Positions 1 to 10,010 of a stretch of DNA of 64,000 nt are shown here, piece by piece. This DNA comes from Sphingomonas glacialis (GTDB taxonomy: Bacteria; Pseudomonadota; Alphaproteobacteria; Sphingomonadales; Sphingomonadaceae), in NCBI RefSeq assembly GCF_014653575.1, contig NZ_BNAQ01000002.1:248001-312000 (forward strand), written 5' to 3'. The stretch's first letter is position 1; each line of letters starts with the position of its first letter. Below the pieces are notes generated by a model that searched no databases, was not told the origin of the DNA, and saw only the letters and a list, made by a program, of their open reading frames with translations. Made by a program: the position numbers and the translations under genes.

Positions 1-2
1 CG

Positions 3-989
3 GGTGAACTCGTAACACCGCCAGCCGGGATCGCGCGGCGCGGCGTGGTCGTGCTGTTCCCCGGGTCCGATGTTGCGGACATGGACGGTGCAATCGAGGG
101 GCCGAACCACACGATCACCTCGCGGCCGATGCTTCAGGTCGCCAATCGCCTTGCGTGCGCCGGGATCGTCTCGTTCCGTTACAACAAGCGCTATGTCACC
201 GGGCCGACGACCGTGGACCGCGCCAAGTTCGACACGTTGAACGGATCCGATCTCGCAGCCGACGGGCGCGCCGCAGTCGCATGGGTCACGGCACGCCCGG
301 AAGCGCGCGGCCTGCCGCTCGGCCTGGTCGGGTGGAGCGAGGGCACCACGGTCGCGATGGCGGTCGCGAGCGGGGAGCCGGCGGTTCGCGCGGTGGCGCT
401 GATGGGCCCGGTCGTCGACACGCCCGCCCATGTCGCGCAGGCGCAATATCAACGCATCGGCAAGCCCTATCTCGCGCGCTTTGCGGTCGACGGTGCGCTC
501 GATGCCGATGCGATCGCGCGCGCCGATGCCGGCCCCGGCGGCGATCTCGCGCACATCTTCGTTCGCATGTTCCGCGGTTTTCGGCCCGGCGAACGCGTCA
601 ATCCGCTGCTCGACACCAACTGCGATGGGCGGATCAGCTTTGCCGAGGCCGATCCGATCCTGGCTTCCTGGTATGCCGATGGTCCCGAAAGTGGGCTCGG
701 GATCGCCGCGACGGCGCGCTCGCTTAAAGGGGTTGCCGACGCCTTCCCGGCGACCAATGCGCGGATCCTGCTGCTGCAGGGGTTGAACGACTCGATGATC
801 GCGCCCGACGCGGCTCAGGCGTTTGCACGCCGCCCCGAAGCGCGTGCGCGCGTCACGTTGATCGGCTATCCGGGGCTTGGCCATTCGCTCGGCACCGCAG
901 CGTCGGCGCAGACCGACACGCTATTACCCGTCGCTCGCAAGCCGCTCGATGACATGGCGAAGTGGTTCGGTCAGGCGCTGCGGTCGTAA
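3..989 (+). CDS. Alpha/beta hydrolase with an embedded EF-hand loop (5' end outside window)
   Basis: The reading frame is open to the left edge, so the N-terminus is missing; the GTG at 45 is probably internal. The protein has an alpha/beta hydrolase core: the nucleophile elbow GWSEG (Ser codon 336-338), an acid-loop candidate in the NDSMIAPD segment, and a catalytic His in GLGHS near the C-terminus. Between them, in the lid region, nucleotides 612-647 encode a textbook 12-residue EF-hand loop, DTNCDGRISFAE, with D1, N3, D5, G6, I8 and E12 all in place. The substrate is unknown; a secreted or periplasmic calcium-dependent esterase or peptidase is an inference. It converges on the AIM24-type gene that follows. 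Confidence 0.85.
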   Translation, partial: GELVTPPAGIARRGVVVLFPGSDVADMDGAIEGPNHTITSRPMLQVANRLACAGIVSFRYNKRYVTGPTTVDRAKFDTLNGSDLAADGRAAVAWVTARPEARGLPLGLVGWSEGTTVAMAVASGEPAVRAVALMGPVVDTPAHVAQAQYQRIGKPYLARFAVDGALDADAIARADAGPGGDLAHIFVRMFRGFRPGERVNPLLDTNCDGRISFAEADPILASWYADGPESGLGIAATARSLKGVADAFPATNARILLLQGLNDSMIAPDAAQAFARRPEARARVTLIGYPGLGHSLGTAASAQTDTLLPVARKPLDDMAKWFGQALRS

Positions 990-1001
990 AGCGCCCTCGC
1001 C

Positions 1002-1781
1002 TCACTCGTTCCCCAATAACCCGCCGAGCAGCCCGCCGACCACCGCGCCGGCCGCACCACCGCCGACCAGGCGTCCGATCCCCGCGCCTGCTGCCGCGCC
1101 GCGCTCCTCATTCCCCGGCAGATGGCGCGCGACTTCCTCCGCCAGATTCATGATCGGCATCGATTGCAGCCAGACCTTGCCCGGCCCGGTCAGCGTCGCG
1201 AGGAACAGCCCCTCGCCGCCGAACAGGATGTTGCGGAAGCCGCGCACCATCTGAATGTCGGTCGAGACGGTCGGCTCCTGGATGCCGATATGCCCGGCAT
1301 GGACGCGGAGGCGCTCGCCGGGGGCGAGGTCCTTCTCGATCACTTCGCCCGACAGGTCGAGGAACACGGTGCCAGGGCCAGTAACGCGCTGGAGGATGAA
1401 GCCCTCGCCCGCGAACACGCCGGCGCCGAGGCGCTGCTGGAAGGCGATGTCGAGCGACACCGAATATTCGGCGCAGAGGAAGGTCTCCTTGCGGCAGATC
1501 AAGGACTCGCCGGCGCGGAGGGTGCGCGCGATGATCTTGCCGGGAAAGCGCGGCGCGAAGGCGACGTGCGCGGCCTCGTCGGCGATATATTCGGTGATGA
1601 AGATGCTGCCGCCCGACATCGCACGCTTGAGCCCCGCGAACAGCCCGCCGCCGGTGTGCGTGTCCATCCGGATGCCGTCGCTCATCCACGCCATCGCGTG
1701 CGTCTGGCTGACGATCCGTTCACCGCGATCGAGATCGATCGAGACGGTCTGCATTACGGTGCCGGCGATGTCGTAGCGCAT
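1002..1781 (-). CDS. TIGR00266/AIM24 family protein
   Basis: About 259 residues, matching the AIM24 (former DUF124) beta-barrel family of small soluble proteins whose biochemical role is not established. Typical features are GGSIFITEY, the ARTLRAGESLICRKETFL strand region and a GLFLATLTGPGKVWLQ segment. The C-terminus is a Gly/Ala-rich stretch ending GGLLGGLLGNE, which could pack on a membrane. The frame extends upstream to 1820, but MRYDIAGTVMQ at 1781 is the family-like start and is chosen here. Confidence 0.85.
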   Translation of the reverse strand: MRYDIAGTVMQTVSIDLDRGERIVSQTHAMAWMSDGIRMDTHTGGGLFAGLKRAMSGGSIFITEYIADEAAHVAFAPRFPGKIIARTLRAGESLICRKETFLCAEYSVSLDIAFQQRLGAGVFAGEGFILQRVTGPGTVFLDLSGEVIEKDLAPGERLRVHAGHIGIQEPTVSTDIQMVRGFRNILFGGEGLFLATLTGPGKVWLQSMPIMNLAEEVARHLPGNEERGAAAGAGIGRLVGGGAAGAVVGGLLGGLLGNE

Positions 1782-1856
1782 GGTTGGAGAGGCCCTTGCT
1801 GTGGTGCACTGACGTAACACAGCAAGGGGAGCGATGGAATACTACGCCCCTCCCTC

Positions 1857-1951
1857 GTCACCCCGGGCTTGTCCCGGGGTCCACCGGGCCGCGCACGCTC
1901 CAGCGGCATCCCGCGCATCGCGGTGGGCCCCGGCACAAGGCCGGGGTGACG
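1857..1951. repeat. Palindromic intergenic repeat, type A
   Basis: Two inverted arms (GTCACCCCGGGCTTGTCCC and GGGCCCCGGCACAAGG, the latter leading into GGGGTGAC) flank a variable centre. Other copies lie at 5861, 9912, 16416 and 56199. It lies between two minus-strand genes. Confidence 0.85.
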
Positions 1952-1999
1952 GCGGGGGGCGTCCGCGCGCACGTCGAACCAAGTCCGGCGTGCGCGGCT

Positions 2000-2998
2000 T
2001 TACGCCGCGATGGCGACGTCCTGCATCGCTTCCGCGGTGATCGTCAGGCTGCGCTTGCGCGCTTCGTGATCGTAGATCGAACTGGCGATCATCAGCTCGT
2101 CGACGCCGGTACGGGCGACGAACGCGGCGATCTCGCGCGCGACCTTGGCCGGGCCGCCGACTGCCGAGCAGGACAGGACGTGATCGAGGATCGCGGCCCC
2201 TTGCGCGCCGAGGCTCTCGCGATAGCCCGCGACGGGCGGCGGAAGCTGGCGCGGGTTGCCGGTGCGCAGCGCGACGAACGCCTGTTGCTGCGAGCTCGCC
2301 AGCAACTCGCCCTGCGCATCGGTATCGGCGGCGAAGACGTTGAAGCCGGCCATGACGTGCGGTTTGGCAAGCGCGGCCGAGGGGCGGAAGGTGCGACGGT
2401 AGATGTCGATCGCCGCCATCAGCGAATCGGGCGCGAAGTGCGACGCGAAGGCATAGGGCAGCCCGAGCATCGCGGCGAGCTGCGCGCCGAAGGTGCTCGA
2501 GCCGAGAATCCACAGCGAGACGTCTGCACCGGCGCCCGGCGTCGCGACGATGCCGGTCTGGCCGTCATTGGCGAAATAGCTCTGCAGCTCGACCACGTCG
2601 CGCGGGAAGGCGTTGGCGTCGGTCTCGAGATTGCGGCGCATCGCGCGCGCGACGATCTGGTCCGAGCCCGGCGCGCGGCCGAGGCCGAGGTCGATCCGGC
2701 CGGGGAACAGCGCGTCGAGCGTGCCGAACTGCTCGGCGATCGCGAGCGGGGCGTGGTTGGGCAGCATGATCCCGCCCGCGCCGACGCGGATCGTCGCGGT
2801 GTTCGCGGCGATGTGGCCGAGCACGACCGAGGTGGCGGCGCTGGCGATGCCGGTCATGCCGTGATGCTCGGCGGTCCAGTAGCGGTGGAAGCCGTTGCGC
2901 TCGGCGTGCTTTGCGAGGTCCGCGGCGTTGGCGAGCGCCTGGGACACGGTGCCGCCTTCGATGACGGGGACGAGATCGAGCAGGGAATATTGGGTCAT
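2000..2998 (-). CDS. LLM-class flavin-dependent oxidoreductase
   Basis: A 332-residue luciferase-like monooxygenase with the usual family length. The N-terminus ([13 protein letters not shown]), [10 protein letters not shown], the [16 protein letters not shown] strand and [14 protein letters not shown] are hallmarks of the LLM family, which uses FMNH2 supplied by a reductase. The best fit is the YhbW/MsnO8-like subgroup. The substrate cannot be told from sequence. It is monocistronic, with ATG at 2998. Confidence 0.9.
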   Translation of the reverse strand: MTQYSLLDLVPVIEGGTVSQALANAADLAKHAERNGFHRYWTAEHHGMTGIASAATSVVLGHIAANTATIRVGAGGIMLPNHAPLAIAEQFGTLDALFPGRIDLGLGRAPGSDQIVARAMRRNLETDANAFPRDVVELQSYFANDGQTGIVATPGAGADVSLWILGSSTFGAQLAAMLGLPYAFASHFAPDSLMAAIDIYRRTFRPSAALAKPHVMAGFNVFAADTDAQGELLASSQQQAFVALRTGNPRQLPPPVAGYRESLGAQGAAILDHVLSCSAVGGPAKVAREIAAFVARTGVDELMIASSIYDHEARKRSLTITAEAMQDVAIAA

Positions 2999-3035
2999 GT
3001 TAGGGATGTGGGGAGGACGGCGGTCGTTTCAAAGC

Positions 3036-3137
3036 CCCTCCCCTGAAGGGGAGGGGTTGGGGTGGGGAAGTCAAAAGCGCCGGCGTCTCTGCGAGGCACG
3101 CCCCACCCCCGTCCCCTCCCCTGAAGGGGAGGGGCGA
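3036..3137. repeat. Inverted repeat, type C (CCCCTCCCC/GGGGAGGGG)
   Basis: Two short hairpins built on CCCTCCCCTGAAGGGGAGGG flank a variable centre between divergent genes. The same family occurs at 4686 and 61270. Confidence 0.8.
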
Positions 3138-3187
3138 AGATGCGTCTCCGCCTTGCCCCTACGTCCCCTCCCGCTTAGAGCCACCGC

Positions 3188-3856
3188 ATGGACCCACGCC
3201 TCGCCCATATCCGCACCTGGATCTTCGATCTCGACAACACGCTCTACCCCTCGAGCGCGCGGCTGTTCGACCAGATCGATTCGCGGATGACGGGCTATAT
3301 CGCCGACAAGTTCGCGGTCGACCATGTCGAGGCGCGCCGCATCCAGAAGGGCTATTTCCACGCGCACGGCACGACGCTCGCCGGGCTGATGGCAGAGCAT
3401 GACGTCGACCCGCACGCCTTTCTCGACCATGTCCACGACATCGAGATGGACGTGCTCGAGGAAAACGCCCCGCTCGCCGCGGCGATCGCCAAGCTGCCGG
3501 GGCGCAAGCTCGTCTTCACCAACGCCGACACGCCCTATGCCAGCAAGGTGCTGGCGAAGCTCGGGCTCGGCGAAAGCTTCGAGGCGATCCACGACGTCCA
3601 TGCGATGGACCTGATCCCGAAGCCGCAAGCCTCGGCTTATGCCGGGCTGTGCGCGGCGTTCGATCTCGACCCGACGACCTGCCTGTTCGCCGAGGACATG
3701 GCGCGCAACCTCGCGCCCGCCAAGGCAATCGGCATGACGACGCTGTGGGTCGACAATGGCTCGGAACAGACGCCGGGCGGCGAGGACCGCTCCTTCATCG
3801 ACTTCACCTGCGCCGACATCACGGCGTGGCTCCACGACCATACGGGGGATATATGA
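3188..3856 (+). CDS. Pyrimidine 5'-nucleotidase (HAD superfamily, SDT1-like)
   Basis: A 222-residue HAD phosphatase. Motif I is [13 protein letters not shown] near residue 11, with nucleophile and acid Asp. Motif II is LVFTNAD, followed by the motif III lysine in the LIPKPQ segment and motif [10 protein letters not shown]. The DLDNTLYP form is typical of yeast SDT1/PHM8-like pyrimidine nucleotidases. Its stop overlaps the dapD start (ATGA), so the two are translationally coupled; a link to lysine or peptidoglycan synthesis is only positional. Confidence 0.88.
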   Translation: MDPRLAHIRTWIFDLDNTLYPSSARLFDQIDSRMTGYIADKFAVDHVEARRIQKGYFHAHGTTLAGLMAEHDVDPHAFLDHVHDIEMDVLEENAPLAAAIAKLPGRKLVFTNADTPYASKVLAKLGLGESFEAIHDVHAMDLIPKPQASAYAGLCAAFDLDPTTCLFAEDMARNLAPAKAIGMTTLWVDNGSEQTPGGEDRSFIDFTCADITAWLHDHTGDI

Positions 3857-4677
3857 GCGACCTGCAGCAGACCATCGACGGCGCGTGGGACGCGCGCGAC
3901 ACGATCAGCTTCGCGACCAAGGGCGCGGTGCGCGACGCGGTCGAGCAGGCGCTGCTCCAGCTCGATTCGGGCGCGATGCGCGTCGCCGAGCCGACCGGGG
4001 ACGGCGGCTGGCAGGTCAACCAGTGGCTCAAGAAGGCGGTGCTGCTGTCTTTCCGGCTCAACGACAACAGCCTGGTCGAGGGCGGTGCCGGCGGCGCTCC
4101 GGCGTTCGACAAGGTGCCCTCGAAGTTCGCCGGCTGGGGCGAGGCCGAGTTCCGCGCAGGTGGCTTCCGCGTCGTTCCCGGCGCGGTTGCGCGGCGCGGG
4201 AGCTTCATCGGCAAGGGCGCGATCCTGATGCCGAGCTTCGTCAACATCGGCGCCTATGTCGGTGAGGGCACGATGGTCGACACCTGGGCGACGGTCGGGT
4301 CGTGCGCGCAGATCGGCAAGGGCGTGCATCTGTCGGGCGGTGCCGGGATCGGCGGCGTGCTCGAGCCGCTGCAGGCGGACCCGGTGATCATCGGCGACGG
4401 CGCGTTCATCGGCGCGCGGGCCGAGGTCGCCGAGGGTGTGCGCGTCGGCGAAGGTGCGGTGCTGTCGATGGGCGTGTATCTCGGTGCGAGCACCAAGATC
4501 ATCGACCGCGCGACCGGCGAAGTTTTCCGCGGCGAAGTGCCGCCCTATTCGGTGGTGGTGCCGGGCTCGACCGGTGGCGGCGACGGCAAGCCGGCGCTGT
4601 ATTGCGCGGTGATCGTCAAGCGCGTTGATGCGCAGACGCGCTCGAAGACCAGCATCAACGAACTGCTGCGCGACTGA
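3853..4677 (+). CDS. dapD: 2,3,4,5-tetrahydropyridine-2,6-dicarboxylate N-succinyltransferase
   Basis: DapD transfers succinyl from succinyl-CoA to tetrahydrodipicolinate in the succinylase branch of diaminopimelate/lysine synthesis (cytosol, homotrimer). At 274 residues it has the normal length. It shows an N-terminal helical domain, then left-handed beta-helix hexapeptide repeats ([20 protein letters not shown] onwards), then the C-terminal active-site region [17 protein letters not shown] and VVPGSTGG. The ATG at 3853 overlaps the upstream TGA and follows a GGGGG ribosome-binding site. Confidence 0.96.
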   Translation: MSDLQQTIDGAWDARDTISFATKGAVRDAVEQALLQLDSGAMRVAEPTGDGGWQVNQWLKKAVLLSFRLNDNSLVEGGAGGAPAFDKVPSKFAGWGEAEFRAGGFRVVPGAVARRGSFIGKGAILMPSFVNIGAYVGEGTMVDTWATVGSCAQIGKGVHLSGGAGIGGVLEPLQADPVIIGDGAFIGARAEVAEGVRVGEGAVLSMGVYLGASTKIIDRATGEVFRGEVPPYSVVVPGSTGGGDGKPALYCAVIVKRVDAQTRSKTSINELLRD

Positions 4678-4685
4678 CCCTTCTT

Positions 4686-4791
4686 CCCCCCTCCCGCTTG
4701 CGGGAGGGGTCGGGGGTGGGCGCGCGCTATCGACGGCAACTGTCGCTGAAAGCGCGCGCCCACCCCCAGCCCCTCCCGCAAGCGGGAGGGG
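4686..4791. repeat. Inverted repeat, type C
   Basis: Two hairpins (CCTCCCGCTTGCGGGAGG near 4690 and CCTCCCGCAAGCGGGAGG near 4771) face each other in the dapD-glpX gap. They may act as a transcription attenuator or terminator after dapD. Confidence 0.8.
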
Positions 4792-4859
4792 AGTAGCAAC
4801 GTCTCGACAACGTAACGCGCCCCGCCTAGTCCCTCCCCAAACAAGAGGATGCTTCGTCA

Positions 4860-5828
4860 ATGACCACCACCGCTTCCAAAACGCTCGACCGTGTTCTCGT
4901 CCTCGAAATGGTCCGCGTGACCGAGGCGGCGGCGATCGCCGCGTCGACGCTCACCGGGCGCGGCGATGAAAAGGCGGCGGATGCGGCGGCGGTCGATGCG
5001 ATGCGCACTGCGCTCAACTCGCTCTACATGGACGGCACCGTCGTCATCGGCGAAGGCGAGCGCGATGAGGCGCCGATGCTGTTCATCGGCGAGAAGGTCG
5101 GTTCGGCGATCGGCAAGGGGCCGAAGATCGACATCGCGCTCGATCCGCTCGAGGGCACGACGATCTGCGCCACCGCCGGCCCGAACGCGCTCGCGGTGCT
5201 CGCGATCGCCGAGGAAGGCGGGCTGCTCAACGCGCCGGACGTCTATATGGACAAGATCGCGTGCGGCCCGGGCTATCCCGAGGGCATCATCGATCTCGAC
5301 AAGTCGCCGACCGAGAACGTCACCGCGCTGGCGGCTGCCAAGGGCGTCAAGCCGTCGGAGGTCATCGCCTGCGTGCTCGATCGTCCGCGCCACGCCAAGA
5401 TCATCGCCGAGTTACGTGCACTCGGCTGCGGAATCATGCTGATCGGTGACGGCGACGTGGCCGGCGTGATCGCGACGACCAACCCCGACACGACGATCGA
5501 CATCTACATGGGTTCGGGCGGCGCGCCCGAGGGCGTGCTCGCGTGCGCGGCGCTGCGCTGCGTCGGCGGGCAGTTCAAGGGCCGCCTGCTGTTCCGCAAT
5601 GACGACGAGCGTGCGCGCGCCGCGAAGTGGGGCGTGACCGATCTCGACAAGCAATACGACCTGACCGAACTCGCGCGCGGCGACTGCATCTTTGCGGCGA
5701 CCGGCGTGACCGACGGCTCGCTGCTCGCCGGCGTGAAGCGCAAGGGGCACATCATGACGACCGAGAGCGTCGTGATGCGCGCGAGCTCGGGCACGGTGCG
5801 CTGGGTCAAGGGCGAACACCGGATCTGA
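4860..5828 (+). CDS. glpX: Class II fructose-1,6-bisphosphatase
   Basis: A 322-residue GlpX-type phosphatase that converts fructose-1,6-bisphosphate to fructose-6-phosphate in gluconeogenesis. The metal and substrate motifs are clear: VVIGEGERDEAPML near residue 61, DPLEGT near 98, GDGDVAG near 196 and the GSGGAPEG loop. The ATG at 4860 follows AGAGGA with good spacing. It sits alone between two repeat elements. Confidence 0.96.
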   Translation: MTTTASKTLDRVLVLEMVRVTEAAAIAASTLTGRGDEKAADAAAVDAMRTALNSLYMDGTVVIGEGERDEAPMLFIGEKVGSAIGKGPKIDIALDPLEGTTICATAGPNALAVLAIAEEGGLLNAPDVYMDKIACGPGYPEGIIDLDKSPTENVTALAAAKGVKPSEVIACVLDRPRHAKIIAELRALGCGIMLIGDGDVAGVIATTNPDTTIDIYMGSGGAPEGVLACAALRCVGGQFKGRLLFRNDDERARAAKWGVTDLDKQYDLTELARGDCIFAATGVTDGSLLAGVKRKGHIMTTESVVMRASSGTVRWVKGEHRI

Positions 5829-5860
5829 GGCGCGCCTAAGCCCCAGACCCTAACCATATC

Positions 5861-5953
5861 GTCACCCCGGGCTTGTCCCGGGGTCCACCGTGCCGCACAC
5901 TTGCTGCGTGAGCATTTGCGGCACGGTGGACCCCGGCACGAGGCCGGGGTGAC
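5861..5953. repeat. Palindromic intergenic repeat, type A
   Basis: The arms are GTCACCCCGGGCTTGTCCC and CCCCGGCACGAGGCC followed by GGGGTGAC. The element fills most of the gap after glpX. Confidence 0.85.
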
Positions 5954-5968
5954 GTTTAGGGGTTGGGC

Positions 5969-7837
5969 ATGCGGAAAGTTGTGGCGGCGCTGGCTGCAGG
6001 TGTAGCGCTGGCAGGCCCGATCGCCGCCCGACCGCAAGCGGCATCGGCCCCGACGGCCGCCCCTGCCCCCGCGCTCTCCCCCTACACCTACGAAGAAGTG
6101 ATGGTCCCAATGCGCGACGGCGCGCGGCTCCAGACCGTGATCTTGCGTCCGCGGAACCAAACCGGACCCCTGCCGATCCTGTTTTCGCGCACCCCCTATG
6201 GCGTGCCCGACTCCGCGCCGAAGAAGACGCCGGGCAACCAAGTCGCGCTCGACCGCGACGGCTATATTTATGTCGAGCAGTCGATGCGCGGGCGCTTCAA
6301 GTCCGACGGCGTGTTTACGCTTTCCACCGCGGTGCATCCGGGCGATCCGAAGCAGGTCGACGAATCGACCGACGCCTATGACAGCATCGACTGGCTGGTG
6401 AAGAACGTGCCGCAAAACAGCGGCAAGGTCGGGATGTGGGGCGTGTCCTACCCGGGCTTCGCCGCGGCGATCGCGCTGATCGGCCCGCATCCCGCGCTGA
6501 AGGCGGTCAGCCCGCAGGCGGCTTGGGTCGATTACTGGCAGTCCGACGATCTTCACCGAAACGGCGCGCTACGCCTGTCGTATGCGACCGACTGGCTGGC
6601 AATGCTCCAGCTCGACAAGACGCAGGACACGTCGTTCCAATACGATCGCTACGACACGTACGACTGGTTCCTCGCCAAGGGCCCGGTCGAGCAGATCGAC
6701 AAGACCGAGTTCAAGGGCAAGGTGCCGATGTTCACCGCGCTGCTCGACCATCCCAATCACGACGCCTTCTACACCGATCAGCGCTGGAGCGACCGGCTCG
6801 GCAAGACGACGGTGCCGACGCTCAACGTCGCGGGCTATTGGGATCAGGAAGATCCGTCGGGATCGTGGCAGATCTATTTCAAGCAGGCGCAGAACGATCC
6901 CGATCATCTCGCGACGATGGTCGCCGGCCCCTGGGCGCATGGCTGGTGGCAGCGCCCGACCAATGCGCTCGGGCCCATCCCGTACGGCGTGCCGAGCGGG
7001 ACGCAGTTCCAGGAGCAGATCCAGGCGCCGTTCTTCGCCTATTGGCTCCACGGGACGGGCGCGAAGCCGACGACCGGCGTGAAGAGCTTCCAGAGCGGCA
7101 GCTGGACGTGGAAGAGCTACACGGCGTGGCCGGCGGCGGGCACCAAGCCGACCGACCTGTATCTCCACGCCGACGGCTCGCTGTCGTTCAAGGCACCGGC
7201 ACCGGGCGAAGCGTGCCGCGATTATGTGTCGGACCCGGCCAACCCGGTGCCGTTCCGCGCGCGCCCGATGTCGGGGACGTATCTGTCGCCCGACTGGTCG
7301 TGGTGGGAGGCGGCCGACCAGCGTTTCCTCGGCGGCCGGCCCGATGTGCTGAGCTATACGAGCGCGCCGCTCGAGAAGGATCTGACGGTTACTGGGCATG
7401 TCCTCGCGCAGCTTGCCGCCTCGACCAGCGGGACCGACAGCGACTTCGTCGTCAAGTTGATCGACGTCTATCCGGACAACCAAGTGCAGAACGCCGAATC
7501 GCCCAAGCCCGGCGACTATGCCAAGTCGCTCAACGGCTATCAGCTGCCGATCGCGATGGATGTCCGGCGGGGGCGTTTCCTTGCGAGCGACACGAACCCG
7601 CAGCCGTTGGTGCCGGGCAAGGTGACGCGCTGGGAAGTGGCGCTGCGCGAGCACGACCATGTGTTCTTGAAGGGCCACCGGCTGATGGTGCAGGTTCAGT
7701 CGAGCTGGTTCCCGGTGATCGACCGCAACCCGCAGCGCTTCGTACCCAATATCGCGCGGGCGAAGCCGGGGGATTTCGTCAAGGCAACGCAGAAGGTGTG
7801 CGCCGGGTCGAAGATCGTGCTGCCGGTAATGCCCTAA
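5969..7837 (+). CDS. Secreted CocE/NonD family hydrolase (S15 peptidase-like)
   Basis: A 622-residue enzyme with a signal peptide (MRKVVAALAAGVALAGPIAA). The N-terminal half is an alpha/beta hydrolase with a nucleophile motif GMWGVSYPG near residue 160. The Y-x-D/W-G substrate loop and a HGWW segment match X-Pro dipeptidyl-peptidase/cocaine-esterase-like acyl hydrolases. The C-terminal jelly-roll (LTVTGHVLAQLAAST onward) is the S15 C-terminal domain. Export to the periplasm is likely; the natural substrate (amide or ester) is unknown. Two residues come off the longest frame because the ATG at 5969 begins the signal peptide. Confidence 0.92.
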   Translation: MRKVVAALAAGVALAGPIAARPQAASAPTAAPAPALSPYTYEEVMVPMRDGARLQTVILRPRNQTGPLPILFSRTPYGVPDSAPKKTPGNQVALDRDGYIYVEQSMRGRFKSDGVFTLSTAVHPGDPKQVDESTDAYDSIDWLVKNVPQNSGKVGMWGVSYPGFAAAIALIGPHPALKAVSPQAAWVDYWQSDDLHRNGALRLSYATDWLAMLQLDKTQDTSFQYDRYDTYDWFLAKGPVEQIDKTEFKGKVPMFTALLDHPNHDAFYTDQRWSDRLGKTTVPTLNVAGYWDQEDPSGSWQIYFKQAQNDPDHLATMVAGPWAHGWWQRPTNALGPIPYGVPSGTQFQEQIQAPFFAYWLHGTGAKPTTGVKSFQSGSWTWKSYTAWPAAGTKPTDLYLHADGSLSFKAPAPGEACRDYVSDPANPVPFRARPMSGTYLSPDWSWWEAADQRFLGGRPDVLSYTSAPLEKDLTVTGHVLAQLAASTSGTDSDFVVKLIDVYPDNQVQNAESPKPGDYAKSLNGYQLPIAMDVRRGRFLASDTNPQPLVPGKVTRWEVALREHDHVFLKGHRLMVQVQSSWFPVIDRNPQRFVPNIARAKPGDFVKATQKVCAGSKIVLPVMP

Positions 7838-7839
7838 AT

Positions 7840-7976
7840 CCCTCTCCCTTCGGGAGAGGGTGGCCGAGCGCAGCGAGGTCGGGGGAGGGCAGTCCACGCC
7901 GCCGGACCGCACTGCCCTCACCCTTCCCACGCCCTTTGGGCGCGTGCCCCTTCCCTCTCCCACAGGGAGAGGGAGA
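7840..7976. repeat. Intergenic repeat, type D (CCCTCTCCC...GGGAGAGGG)
   Basis: A long inverted element running from CCCTCTCCCTTCGGGAGAGG through GAGCGCAGCGAGGTCGG to TCTCCCACAGGGAGAGGGAG. It separates the convergent CocE hydrolase and ABC permease genes. A related copy lies at 45271. Confidence 0.75.
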
Positions 7977-8771
7977 TTAGTTCTTCATTCGCCAGCCGGT
8001 CTTGAAGATCCACGAGATGACGGCAAGGCACACGACCAAAAACAGCGCGGTCACGCCCAGGCTCAAACCCACCGACACGTCGCCCTTGTCGAAGAACGCC
8101 CAGCGGAAGCCGCTCACCAGATACACCACCGGGTTGAACAGGCTCACCGTCCGCCACGGCTGCGGCAGCATGTCGATCGAATAGAAGGCGCCGCCGAGGA
8201 AGGTCAGCGGGGTGATCAACAGCGCGGGGATGAAGTTCAGCTGCTCGAAGCCGTTCGCCCACACGCCAATGATGAAGCCGAGCAGACTGAAGGTGATGCT
8301 CGTCAGCACGAGGAAGGCGAGCATCGCGACCGGATGGACGATGCTGAGCGGCACGAACAGCGACGCGGTCGCGAGGATGATCAGCCCGAGCACGATCGAT
8401 TTGGTCGCCGCCGCGCCTACATAGCCGATCACCATCTCCATCGCCGACACGGGAGCCGAGAGCAGCTCGTAAACGGTGCCGGTGAATTTGGGGAAATAGA
8501 TGCCGATCGAGGCGTTCGAGATGCTCTGCGTCAGCAGCGAGAGCATGATCAGGCCGGGCACGATGAAGCTGCCGTAGCCGACCCCGCCGACCGTACTGAT
8601 CTTCGACCCGATCGCCCCGCCGAACACGACGAAATAGAGCGAGGTGGTGATCACCGGCGTGACGAGGCTCTGCCACAAGGTGCGCAGCGCGCGCGCCATC
8701 TCGAAGCGATAGATCGCCCAGATGCCGTGGAAATTGACCGCGGGGGCCTTGGTTGCGGCGTGCGTGCTCAT
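7977..8771 (-). CDS. ABC-2 type exporter, permease subunit (YadH-like)
   Basis: A 264-residue inner-membrane protein with about six hydrophobic segments. It has the ABC-2 signature region [13 protein letters not shown] followed by [13 protein letters not shown], as in YadH and drug-export permeases. The partner ATPase is encoded immediately upstream on the same strand at 8899-9825; a repeat element separates them. Substrate unknown; export is inferred from the subfamily. Confidence 0.9.
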   Translation of the reverse strand: MSTHAATKAPAVNFHGIWAIYRFEMARALRTLWQSLVTPVITTSLYFVVFGGAIGSKISTVGGVGYGSFIVPGLIMLSLLTQSISNASIGIYFPKFTGTVYELLSAPVSAMEMVIGYVGAAATKSIVLGLIILATASLFVPLSIVHPVAMLAFLVLTSITFSLLGFIIGVWANGFEQLNFIPALLITPLTFLGGAFYSIDMLPQPWRTVSLFNPVVYLVSGFRWAFFDKGDVSVGLSLGVTALFLVVCLAVISWIFKTGWRMKN

Positions 8772-8790
8772 GTCGCGATCCTCCCTGTTT

Positions 8791-8878
8791 CCGTTCGTGC
8801 TGAGCCTGTCGAAGCACTGCCCACCACGAGCGGACCGTCCGTTGAGAGCAGCCCTTCGACAGGCTCAGGGCGAACGGG
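8791..8878. repeat. Intergenic repeat, type E (TTCGACAGGCTCAG family)
   Basis: Inverted arms GAGCCTGTCGAAG and CTTCGACAGGCTC lie inside CGTTCG/CGAACGG ends, located between the ABC ATPase and its permease. Related copies are at 22335 and, diverged, at 37460. Confidence 0.85.
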
Positions 8879-8898
8879 TGGGAGAGATGCCCAGGCGC

Positions 8899-9825
<927 letters not shown>

Positions 9826-9911
9826 GCTGCCCCCGATTGTTGTCGCGCAGATAGGGCGGTAGCGGGGAGATAACAACCGCTCGGTATGAAAGTCGCGATG
9901 CCTATCGCGCC

Positions 9912-10005
9912 GTCACCCCGGCCTCGTGCCGGGGTCCACTGTGCCGCGCGAACTGCCGCCGGACCGCGCGCCGCACGGTGGCCCCCGGCACAAGGCCGGG
10001 GTGAC
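9912..10005. repeat. Palindromic intergenic repeat, type A
   Basis: The arms GTCACCCCGGCCTCGTGCC and GGCACAAGGCCGGGGTGAC lie just beyond the DsbA gene's stop, in the gap before the ABC ATPase start. Confidence 0.85.
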
Positions 10006-10010
10006 GGGTG

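Noticed and set aside
1122-1817. Antisense frame over the AIM24-type gene
   Set aside because: No family features; typical antisense composition. The minus-strand gene is clearly conserved.
5861-5953. Type A repeats as CRISPR-like arrays or rho-independent terminators
   Set aside because: Copies are single, dispersed and inverted rather than regularly spaced direct repeats, and no U-tract follows the stems.
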